Below, piece by piece: positions 1-5,216 of a DNA stretch of 5,692 nt. The position numbers and the translations under genes were made by a program. How positions within the stretch are numbered: position 1 is the stretch's first letter; each line of letters begins with the position of its first letter. Origin of the DNA: Anaerolineae bacterium. Its GTDB lineage: Bacteria; Chloroflexota; Anaerolineae; B4-G1. The stretch covers positions 1 to 5,692 of the forward strand of contig JAUWNP010000259.1 of the NCBI GenBank assembly GCA_030612585.1, given 5' to 3'. The notes under the pieces were generated by a model, which had not been told where the DNA came from, made no database searches, and saw only the letters and a list, made by a program, of their open reading frames with translations.

Positions 1-1158
1 GGCAAATCTGTGCCCGAGCGTGTACTCACCAATCAGGACCTGGAACAGATGGTGGATACTTCCGACGAATGGATCGTCACGCGCACGGGCATCCGCGAGC
101 GACACATCGCCGGGCCGGGCGAGACGACGGCCACGATGTCAGTCGAGGCCTGCCGCAAGGCACTGGAGCAGGCGGAAGTGGCCCCCGAAGCAGTTGACCT
201 CATCATCGTCGCCACCTCAACGCCCGATTACCTCTGCCCGCCGGTCTCCAGCATGGTGCAGGATCAACTGGGCGCGACACGGGCAGCGGCCTTCACACTG
301 GCGGCCGGCTGCACCGGCTTCGTCTATGGCCTGGTGACGGCCAACCAGTTTATCGAGACCGGCCTCTACCAAAAGGTGCTGGTGGTCGGGGTCGAGATGC
401 TCTCACCATTCGTGGACTGGACAGACCGCACCACATGTGTGCTCTTCGGCGACGGCGGAGCAGCCGTGCTGGTGGAGGCCAGCGACGTGCCCACGGGGAT
501 CTTGAGTTGCGAACTCGGTTCTGACGGCAGCGATTGGGATGCGCTCTATTACCCCAGCGGGGGCTGCGCCAACCCCTTCAGCGAGGAGGTGCTGCGTAAC
601 CGCGAGCACTACCTGCGCATGGACGGCCGGCGCATCTTCAAGTTCGCCACTCGCAAGATGACTGATGCGGTGATCAACGTCGTGCGGTCCAGCGGCCTGA
701 CCTGGAACGACATCGAACTGATCATCCCCCACCAAGCCAACTCCCGCATCATCGAACTGGCGAGACGCCGGCTGAAGGTCGCCCCTGAGAAGATGATGGT
801 CAACCTTGACCGCTACGGCAACACGGCGGCGGCCTCGATCCCGCTGGCACTGTGCGACGCGTTGGAGGAGGGCCGCTTGAAGTCAGGTGACCACGTAGTG
901 CTGGTCGGCTTCGGTGCCGGGCTGACCTGGGCGGCAGCGGTGCTGCACTGGCAGCCGGAGCGGGTGGAGGAGGAGTCTATCCGCGTAGAGGATTGGCCGC
1001 TGCTATCGAACCTGTTTCAGCCAGTCACGCGGCCAGTCACACGAATGCGAAACATTATGTGGAGCACACAGGTGGCCGCCCGCACGCGGCTGCAAGACAT
1101 GAGACTGGCAGCGATGGTGCCGATCAACCAGTGGCAGCGGCGTCTCAGGCGCAGATAG
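1..1158 (+). CDS. fabH: Beta-ketoacyl-ACP synthase III (KAS III), 5' partial
   Basis: KAS III condenses acetyl-CoA (or another acyl-CoA) with malonyl-ACP in the cytoplasm to start type II fatty-acid synthesis. The catalytic triad is visible: Cys in AAGCTGF (codon 310-312), His in IPHQAN (730-732) and Asn in YGNTAAAS (820-822). The early VDTSDEWIVTRTGI segment and the late GFGAGLTW are also family signatures. The frame is open to the first base: GKS precedes a GTG at position 10 that reads as an internal Val of the usual GxxxPxRVLTN opening. I therefore take the gene as running off the left edge rather than starting at 10; only about 10 residues seem to be missing. After the normal fold ends at VLHW (~951) there is an Arg-rich tail of about 68 residues not present in the ~320-residue E. 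coli enzyme. It ends at TAG, followed by a strong terminator. The family call is secure; the acyl-CoA preference cannot be read from this. Confidence 0.95.
   Translation, partial: GKSVPERVLTNQDLEQMVDTSDEWIVTRTGIRERHIAGPGETTATMSVEACRKALEQAEVAPEAVDLIIVATSTPDYLCPPVSSMVQDQLGATRAAAFTLAAGCTGFVYGLVTANQFIETGLYQKVLVVGVEMLSPFVDWTDRTTCVLFGDGGAAVLVEASDVPTGILSCELGSDGSDWDALYYPSGGCANPFSEEVLRNREHYLRMDGRRIFKFATRKMTDAVINVVRSSGLTWNDIELIIPHQANSRIIELARRRLKVAPEKMMVNLDRYGNTAAASIPLALCDALEEGRLKSGDHVVLVGFGAGLTWAAAVLHWQPERVEEESIRVEDWPLLSNLFQPVTRPVTRMRNIMWSTQVAARTRLQDMRLAAMVPINQWQRRLRRR
1020..1043 (+). repeat. Two-copy 12-bp direct repeat in the fabH tail
   Basis: GCCAGTCACGCG is followed at once by GCCAGTCACACG (one mismatch). 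It encodes the doubled PVTRPVTR in the C-terminal extension of FabH. It is in frame and adds four residues, so it looks like a small tandem duplication tolerated in a poorly constrained tail. Confidence 0.7.
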
Positions 1159-1165
1159 CCCCAAG

Positions 1166-1186
1166 CACCGCCGTAAACAGGCGGTG
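1166..1186 (+). other. Small hairpin just after the fabH stop
   Basis: CACCGCC (1166-1172) pairs perfectly with GGCGGTG (1180-1186) around a 7-nt loop, GTAAACA. A G-U and an A-U pair can extend the stem to 9 bp (1164-1188). No T-tract follows, so it is not a terminator by itself. It could protect the mRNA 3' end or simply be a chance fold in G+C-rich DNA. Confidence 0.45.
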
Positions 1187-1202
1187 TTAGGCTGATGTCA
1201 TT

Positions 1203-1243
1203 GGCGCTGCATGGGGACACTCCCCATGCAGCGCCTTTTTTTT
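1203..1243 (+). terminator. Intrinsic terminator of fabH
   Basis: A perfect 15-bp stem (1203-1217 with 1221-1235) closes a 3-nt CAC loop, starts GGCGCTGC and is followed directly by eight T residues (1236-1243). This is a textbook rho-independent terminator for plus-strand transcription, 45 nt after the fabH stop. On the minus strand the same stem is not followed by a T-run, so it should act mainly on fabH and shield the convergent phosphatase gene. Confidence 0.93.
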
Positions 1244-1302
1244 CGGTCTGCCACCTCAGACCCCCGAGGTTTTTGGGCAGGCGATGTGTCAAAGAACCGC
1301 GT

Positions 1303-1322
1303 GTTCAGATTCGTTCAGATTC
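1303..1322. repeat. Tandem 10-bp duplication at the phosphatase 3' end
   Basis: GTTCAGATTC occurs twice back to back (1303-1312, 1313-1322), followed by a partial third copy AGAT. The stop codon of the minus-strand phosphatase (TCA on the plus strand, 1305-1307) lies inside the first copy, and the repeat encodes the SESERI tail. It looks like a slippage duplication that altered or created the C-terminus. Confidence 0.7.
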
Positions 1323-1940
1323 AGATAGGCCCTGCAGGTGACAGGTGTCGTTCAGCAGGACGACGGTAAAGGCGCCGTCGTCCTCCGCGTCGAAGACGTT
1401 CACCGCGCAGGTCTCCTGCCGCAGCCGCCAGAAACGGTCGTTGCCCCACCCCAACACGGCGCAGAGCAGGACGCGGTTGGCGACGGTGTGGGAGACCAAC
1501 GCGACGGCCTGCTCCGGGTGGCGGGCGATCACGTCACTCAGCGCGGCCACGACCCGGCTCCGCACGTCATCGAGCCCCTCCCCGCCGGGGAAGCACACTG
1601 TGTGGGGGGCCTCCCACCAAGCCTCGTAGAGCGCGGGGTAACGCTGTGCCACCTCGTCAGGCGAGAGCCCCTGCCACTCGCCGAAGTCTATGTCCAGCAG
1701 CCCCTCTAGCGGGTGGGCGGTCAGGCCGTGGGCGCGAGCGATGGCCTCGGCGGTCTGCGTCGCGCGGCGCATCGGGCTGGCATAGACAGCGACGACCGGC
1801 CAGCGGGTGACCAGGTAGCGCCCGGTCGCCTGCGCCTGCCGCAGTCCAAACTCGTCCAATTCTACGTCGGCCCGGCCACGGAAGCGCACCTCCCGGTTCC
1901 AGGCCGTCTGGCCATGACGTACTAACACAATGCGTGTCAT
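1305..1940 (-). CDS. Histidine phosphatase family protein (phosphoglycerate-mutase-like)
   Basis: This is a 211-residue cytoplasmic enzyme of the histidine phosphatase superfamily, branch 1, whose members transfer phosphate through a phospho-histidine. The RHG signature lies in IVLVRHGQTAWN, with His9 the expected nucleophile next to Arg8. Further family features are Arg58 in SPMRRATQTAEAI, the LLDIDFGEWQG segment (about 81-91), FPGGEGLDDVRSR and the second active-site His151 in LVSHTVANR. At the place where PhoE-like phosphatases usually have the acid Glu, this protein has Asp83, a substitution I believe is common in the family. The ATG is preceded by AAGGAGGA (plus 1951-1958). The start lies 45 nt downstream of malQ, so the two are probably co-transcribed. 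The substrate cannot be assigned: sugar phosphate, phosphoglycerate or alpha-ribazole phosphate are all possible, and no cobalamin genes are nearby to argue for CobC. Confidence 0.9.
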   Translation of the reverse strand: MTRIVLVRHGQTAWNREVRFRGRADVELDEFGLRQAQATGRYLVTRWPVVAVYASPMRRATQTAEAIARAHGLTAHPLEGLLDIDFGEWQGLSPDEVAQRYPALYEAWWEAPHTVCFPGGEGLDDVRSRVVAALSDVIARHPEQAVALVSHTVANRVLLCAVLGWGNDRFWRLRQETCAVNVFDAEDDGAFTVVLLNDTCHLQGLSESERI

Positions 1941-1950
1941 TTGGTCGTTC

Positions 1951-1958
1951 TCCTCCTT
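1951..1958 (-). promoter_or_regulatory. Ribosome binding site of the phosphatase gene
   Basis: On the minus strand this reads AAGGAGGA, a near-perfect Shine-Dalgarno sequence 10 nt before the ATG at 1940. It supports that start and shows the gene can be translated independently of malQ, even if both share an mRNA. Confidence 0.8.
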
Positions 1959-1985
1959 GCATCGCTTTTGCAGACAGTGAGCCGC

Positions 1986-3496
1986 TCAGCCCGTCCGCCC
2001 GTAGATCGCGGTCAGTTCCAAGAGCCGCGCTGCGACCTCATCGCTCAGCGCGCCCGGTAAGAGACGCCAGCACCAGTTGGGCGTGCCGACGGTGCTGGGT
2101 GTGTTCATCCGCGCTTCGTGGGCCAGGCTCAGCAGGTCTTGAACGGTGGTGATGGCCGTGTTGGCGACCGTTGCCCACGCCAGCCGGATCAGGTCCCAGG
2201 CAACGTCCGAGCCGTCGCGGCCCAGATACTTGCGGGCGTAGTCCCGCTCCGCTTCTGTGGAGGTGACCTGGTACCAGCCAACGGTTGTGTCGTTGTCGTG
2301 GGTGCCGGTGTACACCATACAGTCGCGGGTGAAGTTGTGAGGCAGGAAGGGATCGGCCGGGCCACCACCGAAAGCGAACTGGAGCACCTTCATGCCAGGG
2401 TAGCCGAACTCGGCCTGCAAGGCATCCACGCCAGCACGCGATTCCTCGTTGAAATCGCCCAGGTCTTCGGCGATGATCGCCACCTCGCCCAGCGCAGCGG
2501 TGACGGCGCGGAATAGGTCGGCACCAGGGCCGTACAACCAGCGTCCGTTGATCGCCGTTTTCTCCTCCGCCGGGACCTCCCAGTAGTTGTAAAAGCCGCG
2601 AAAGTGGTCAATGCGCACCACGTCGGCCTGGGTGAAGGCCATACGAAAACGGGCGATCCACCAGGCGTACCCGTCCTGGGCCACCACCTCCCAGCGGTAG
2701 AGCGGATGGCCCCAGAGTTGCCCCGTCTCGCTAAAATAGTCGGGTGGCACGCCGGAGACGACCGTTGGCCGGAGGTTATCGTCAAAGTGGAAAAGGTGGG
2801 GATTAGCCCAGACGTCGGCGCTGTCAGGGAGACGAAGATAGGGATATCGCCGATGAAACGGATGCCCCGCTCATTGGCGTACCTTTTGACCGCCAGCCAC
2901 TGCTCAAAGAACAACCATTGCCGGTACTTCTGGTTCTCGATTTCGCCGGCCAGCGACTCCCGCCAGCGGGCCAGCGCTTCCAGCTGCCGGGTGGCGACCT
3001 CCGGCTCCCACTCGTGCCAGGGGCGGAGATTGTGAGCCTCTTTCAAAGCCATAAACAGGGCCAAGTCATCCAGCCAGAAAGCCTGCTCGTCGCAAAAGCG
3101 GGCCAAGGTCGCTCGCTGGCTCGCAGGGGCGTGGGCCCGGAAGTTGGCGAAGGCCCGGTTCAGCAAGTTAGTCTTGTAGCGGATGAGCGGCCCGAAATCC
3201 ACCCGCTCGTCGGGGAAAGCAGGTATGTCCTCCAGGTCCGTCTCCGAGAGGTGGCCGATCTCCACCAGTTTTTCGGGGCTGATGAGCATCGGGTTGCCGG
3301 CGAAGGCGGAGAGCGTCTGGTAGGGAGAGTCGGCATAGCCGGTGGGGCTCAGGGGGAGCACCTGCCAGTAGGATTGGCCGGCTGCCGCCAGGAAGTCTAC
3401 AAACCGGTAGGCAGCATGACCCAGGTCGCCGATGCCGAAGCGGCCGGGGAGTGACGTGGGGTGCAGGAGGATGCCACTGCGGCGAGGGAATCTCAT
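1986..3496 (-). pseudogene. malQ: 4-alpha-glucanotransferase (amylomaltase, GH77), frameshifted
   Basis: The enzyme transfers alpha-1,4-glucan segments between maltodextrins in the cytoplasm (maltose or glycogen metabolism). The N-terminal part (3496 to about 2828, 223 codons) has the GH77 opening SGILLHPTSLPGRFGIGDLG, then WQVLPLSPTGYADSPYQ and GIRFIGDIPIFVS. The frame is then lost. The adjacent frame resumes exactly where the family continues, DSADVWANPHLF (from 2825), then VPPDYFSETGQLWG, and runs to TGA at 1986-1988. The catalytic triad lies wholly in this second part: Asp nucleophile in VRIDHFRGF (2607-2609), Glu acid/base in IIAEDLG (2466-2468) and Asp in GTHDNDT (2295-2297). Restoring one base gives about 503 residues, the normal length. 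Without it the N-terminal frame runs on to 2390 as unrelated Arg/Ser/Thr-rich sequence with no active site. Both halves are otherwise well conserved, so a recent mutation or an assembly error is likelier than old decay. The start is supported by a Shine-Dalgarno site 8 nt upstream. Confidence 0.92.
2823..2830 (-). other. Frameshift point in malQ
   Basis: On the minus strand ...GTC TCC C-T GAC AGC GCC GAC GTC TGG... must shift between TCC (2828-2830) and GAC (2823-2825) to join FVS to DSADVW. Only two bases (CT) stand where one codon is expected. One lost base explains this, either from a CCCC run or the A of a CAT (His) codon; many relatives have His just before DSADVW. No X XXY YYZ slippery heptamer or obvious stimulator is visible, so programmed shifting is unlikely. 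Confidence 0.85.
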
Positions 3497-3504
3497 CTAT
3501 GAAA

Positions 3505-3509
3505 CCTCC
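3505..3509 (-). promoter_or_regulatory. Ribosome binding site of malQ
   Basis: The minus strand reads CGGAGGTTTCATAGATG. The GGAGG core lies 8 nt before the ATG at 3496, ideal spacing, and fixes that codon as the start. Confidence 0.85.
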
Positions 3510-3544
3510 GTGGTTGTCAGTGTTATGTTGCCAGAACGCATTCT

Positions 3545-3572
3545 ATTATAGCAGGGTTTCCCGTCTTGTGCA
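3545..3572 (-). promoter_or_regulatory. Candidate sigma-70-type promoter of malQ
   Basis: On the minus strand a perfect TATAAT (plus 3545-3550) is directly preceded by TGC, an extended -10 element. TGCACA (plus 3567-3572, 4 of 6 to TTGACA) lies 16 bp upstream as a weak -35. Transcription would begin near 3538 and give a ~42-nt leader carrying the malQ ribosome binding site. It would drive malQ and the phosphatase gene. This is read by eye and untested. Confidence 0.6.
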
Positions 3573-3624
3573 CGTTTCAGAGCAAGATCGTTCGCCGCCA
3601 GGCAAGATCAGGAGCGTTCTTTGC

Positions 3625-3652
3625 TTGCGCAGATACTACCGCTGAGTATAAT
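3625..3652 (+). promoter_or_regulatory. Candidate plus-strand promoter upstream of the repeat and glycosylase gene
   Basis: TTGCGC (3625-3630, 4 of 6 to the -35 consensus) is separated by 16 bp from a perfect TATAAT (3647-3652). A start near 3659 would be just before the composite repeat. The glycosylase mRNA would then have a ~320-nt leader containing the whole repeat. It is divergent from the malQ promoter, with about 100 bp between the two -10 boxes. The hexamer match could be chance. Confidence 0.45.
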
Positions 3653-3743
3653 CGGGTCTCAACCAGCTACAAATGGGACACGGATCAACACTGATCACAC
3701 AGATGTACACAGATCAAGACAGAAAAAATCCGTGAGAATCCGT

Positions 3744-3803
3744 CCACCGCGAGTACCACCGCGAGTACCACCGCGAGTACCACCGCGAGTACCACCGCGA
3801 GTA
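3744..3803 (+). repeat. Five perfect tandem copies of CCACCGCGAGTA
   Basis: Five identical 12-bp units start at 3744, 3756, 3768, 3780 and 3792 with no mismatch. Perfect identity suggests recent expansion, or slippage and correction. The period is a multiple of three, so any reading frame through it stays open (PPRV repeated on the plus strand, LAVV on the minus strand). That explains the spurious open frames here. Confidence 0.95.
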
Positions 3804-3838
3804 CTCGTGGCGGGGCTCGTGGCGGGGCTCGTGGCGGG
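3767..3838 (+). other. Potential 36-bp hairpin or cruciform formed by the two 12-bp arrays
   Basis: Folding at the centre (3802/3803) pairs 36 bases of each array. I count 25 Watson-Crick pairs, 5 G-T(U) pairs and 6 mismatches, repeating every 12 bases. The central AGTACT is self-complementary and would open as a small loop. In plus-strand RNA the wobbles pair; in minus-strand RNA the same positions become A-C mismatches, so the fold favours plus-strand transcripts. No U-tract follows, so it is not a classic terminator. A function is not shown. Confidence 0.6.
3804..3838 (+). repeat. About three tandem copies of CTCGTGGCGGGG
   Basis: Two complete units (3804-3815, 3816-3827) and eleven bases of a third (3828-3838) follow the five-copy array without spacer. 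The unit is an imperfect reverse complement of the first array's unit, 8 of 12 positions, so the two arrays form an inverted pair centred between 3802 and 3803. Confidence 0.93.
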
Positions 3839-3955
3839 TTCATCTGTGTGTATCCGTGTGCTATTTGTGTCTGTTTTGGGAAGAGCCTGAGCAGTGACGA
3901 AAAAAGTCTGTACGGTGACGGGTCGGGCGGCTTCTCGTCAGGTAGTGAAAACTGT

Positions 3956-3962
3956 GAGGAGG
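3956..3962 (+). promoter_or_regulatory. Ribosome binding site of the glycosylase gene, unusually distant
   Basis: GAGGAGG lies 15 nt before the ATG at 3978, longer than the usual 5-10 nt. An in-frame TGA at 3966-3968 with no start codon after it rules out any earlier start. An ATG at 3965 is in another frame and only 2 nt from the site. The spacing may mean weak translation. Confidence 0.6.
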
Positions 3963-3977
3963 TTATGATTATCAGCA

Positions 3978-5216
3978 ATGAAGAAGTTGACAATCACCAA
4001 TCGGCAAGCCCGCCGCTTTGTCCTCGCCCATCAGGGCTTATGGCCGCCATACGAGTTGGAGGGTAAATCTGGCGTACTCGGTTACATTCGTCACGTCGGT
4101 TGCATTCAGTTCGATCCTCTGAGCATAGTGGGCCACAACCCACAACTGGTGCTCCAAGCCCGCGTTTCGGACTTTCGGCCTGTGATGCTACAGGAACTGC
4201 TTTATAAGGACCGGGTGCTTCTGGACGGGTGGGATAAGAATATGTCCATCTACCGTGTGGAGGACTGGCCGTATTTCCACCGTCGCAGGGAAGCAGCCAG
4301 GCGCAATCCTGGCAAAAGCCCCGGCCCCGTCAAATCGATCCTCCCGGAGGCTCGCAAGGCAATTGAGGAACAAGGCCCTTTATCTTCGATTGACTTGGAT
4401 TTTGATCAGACCGTGGACTGGTCGTGGGCTCCGACACGGTTAGCACGAGCGGCGTTGGAGAGTATGTACTTCTGGGGCGAACTGATTATCCATCACAAGG
4501 TACACACCCGCAAAGTGTATGACTTCGCCAGCCGTCACATCCCGGCAGAACTGCTGTCGGCCTCTGACCCCAATGAGACAGAGGAACAGTATCACGATTG
4601 GTATGTCCTCAGACGCATTGGGAGCGTAGGGCTATTGTGGAACAGGTCCGGTGGCGCATGGCTTGGGATTTCTGAACTCAAAAGCAAGGAGCGTAAAGCA
4701 ACTCTGACGCGGCTACTCAGACAGGGAAGGGTTGTAGAGGTACATGTAGAAGGCATAGAACCTCCGCTCTACATGAGGAGCGAGGACAAGCCATGCCTCG
4801 ATAAAATGCTGGACTCCGACAGCCTGTCGCCACGGGCGACCGTAATGGCTCCGCTGGACAACCTACTCTGGGACCGACGACTGGCGAAGGAACTATTTGA
4901 CTTCGACTACCGCTGGGAGGTTTACAAGCCAGTCGCCGAGCGACGCTATGGCTATTATGTGCTTCCCGTTCTGCATGGTGATCGATTCATCGCCCGGTTT
5001 GAACCAGGACGAGATAAGAAGAACGGGGCTTTGATTATCAAGAAGTGGTGGTGGGAGTCTGGAGTCACCCCATCGAAAAGGATGCAATCCGATCTGTTCC
5101 GCTGCTTCAAACGCTTTCTCAACTACCTTGGCACTGATAATCTCCAGATTGATAGCAAGACTGCGGAACAAGAAGGTCTAGATTGGCTGACCTCTACCTC
5201 GGCGGATACCCCGTAA
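3978..5216 (+). CDS. ycaQ: YcaQ/AlkX-family DNA glycosylase (winged-helix, HTH_42)
   Basis: The protein has 412 residues, matching the ~410 of E. coli YcaQ (AlkX). That enzyme removes N7-alkylated purines and unhooks interstrand crosslinks such as those from nitrogen mustards. The catalytic motif is visible as IQFDPL, with Gln44 and Asp46 (codons 4107-4109 and 4113-4115). This is the QxD form of AlkX rather than the QxQ of Streptomyces AlkZ. Next come NPQLVLQARV (54-63) and DGWDKNMSIYRVEDW (83-97), where E. coli has a comparable WAHEA segment. The C-terminal block WDRRLAKELFDFDYRWEVYKP...RRYGYYVLPVLHGD (298-335) closely parallels E. coli YcaQ from memory. No signal peptide or membrane segment is seen. 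The sequence looks visibly less G+C-rich than its neighbours, and the gene abuts a repeat, so acquisition by transfer is possible. Its 3' end overlaps the convergent kinase gene. The family call is firm; the lesion range is inferred. Confidence 0.88.
   Translation: MKKLTITNRQARRFVLAHQGLWPPYELEGKSGVLGYIRHVGCIQFDPLSIVGHNPQLVLQARVSDFRPVMLQELLYKDRVLLDGWDKNMSIYRVEDWPYFHRRREAARRNPGKSPGPVKSILPEARKAIEEQGPLSSIDLDFDQTVDWSWAPTRLARAALESMYFWGELIIHHKVHTRKVYDFASRHIPAELLSASDPNETEEQYHDWYVLRRIGSVGLLWNRSGGAWLGISELKSKERKATLTRLLRQGRVVEVHVEGIEPPLYMRSEDKPCLDKMLDSDSLSPRATVMAPLDNLLWDRRLAKELFDFDYRWEVYKPVAERRYGYYVLPVLHGDRFIARFEPGRDKKNGALIIKKWWWESGVTPSKRMQSDLFRCFKRFLNYLGTDNLQIDSKTAEQEGLDWLTSTSADTP
5194..5216. other. Tail-to-tail overlap of the glycosylase and kinase genes
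   Basis: The plus-strand glycosylase stop TAA is at 5214-5216 and the minus-strand kinase stop TAG is at 5194-5196, so the coding regions share 23 bp. No terminator can lie between the genes; each transcript must end inside, or run antisense through, the other gene. Confidence 0.9.

Larger units (their letters stand above)
3666..3871. repeat. Composite intergenic repeat with inverted ends (ACACGGAT/ATCCGTGT type)
   Basis: This occupies most of the gene-free stretch 3510-3977. The left part is a run of ~10-bp units: ACACGGATCA (3678-3687), ACACTGATCA (3688-3697), CACAGATGT (3698-3706), ACACAGATCA (3707-3716). The middle has ATCCGTGAGA and ATCCGT (3728-3743). The right part has opposite-sense decamers CATCTGTGTG, TATCCGTGTG and CTATTTGTGT (3841-3870). 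The outer 20 bases (3666-3685 and 3852-3871) are inverted repeats at 16 of 20 positions, and 3696-3705 is the exact reverse complement of 3841-3850. Between the middle and right parts sit two 12-bp arrays. I recall similar ATCCGTGT decamer clusters scattered between genes in several phyla, but have not checked this. No transposase or clear target duplication is seen. The translation RINTDHTD-like is of the kind often mis-annotated as a small protein. Confidence 0.8.

Noticed and set aside
1245..1262. Terminator for the minus-strand phosphatase gene (GGTCTG/CAGACC hairpin)
   Set aside because: The stem is only 6 bp and on the minus strand is followed by A residues rather than a T-tract.
2390..2825. 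Continuation of the malQ N-terminal frame as a novel C-terminal domain
   Set aside because: It is the shifted reading of the conserved GH77 catalytic region, rich in Arg, Ser, Thr and Pro; the adjacent frame gives the expected family sequence.
2823..2835. Programmed ribosomal frameshift in malQ
   Set aside because: A -1 slip would restore the frame, but there is no canonical slippery heptamer or visible stimulatory structure, and MalQ is not known to use recoding.
3666..3871. CRISPR array
   Set aside because: The units are 10-12 bp, contiguous and without unique spacers, and no cas genes are present.
3621..3890. Open frame of 89 codons across the repeat (PPRV x5 then LVAG x3), and a similar frame on the opposite strand (3685-3993)
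   Set aside because: Openness is explained by repeat units of 12 bp, a multiple of three. There is no ribosome binding site, both strands are open equally, and RINTDHTD-type peptides are a known kind of spurious translation of this repeat class.
3642..3891. CTGAG at 3642-3646 and 3887-3891 as target-site duplications flanking the repeat
   Set aside because: The 5-bp matches are not adjacent to the element ends (3666 and 3871) and are expected by chance.
3848..4066. Alternative small gene starting at ATG 3965 (or earlier) ahead of the glycosylase
   Set aside because: That ATG is only 2 nt from the Shine-Dalgarno site, its frame overlaps the well-conserved glycosylase N-terminus, and the product has no recognisable features.
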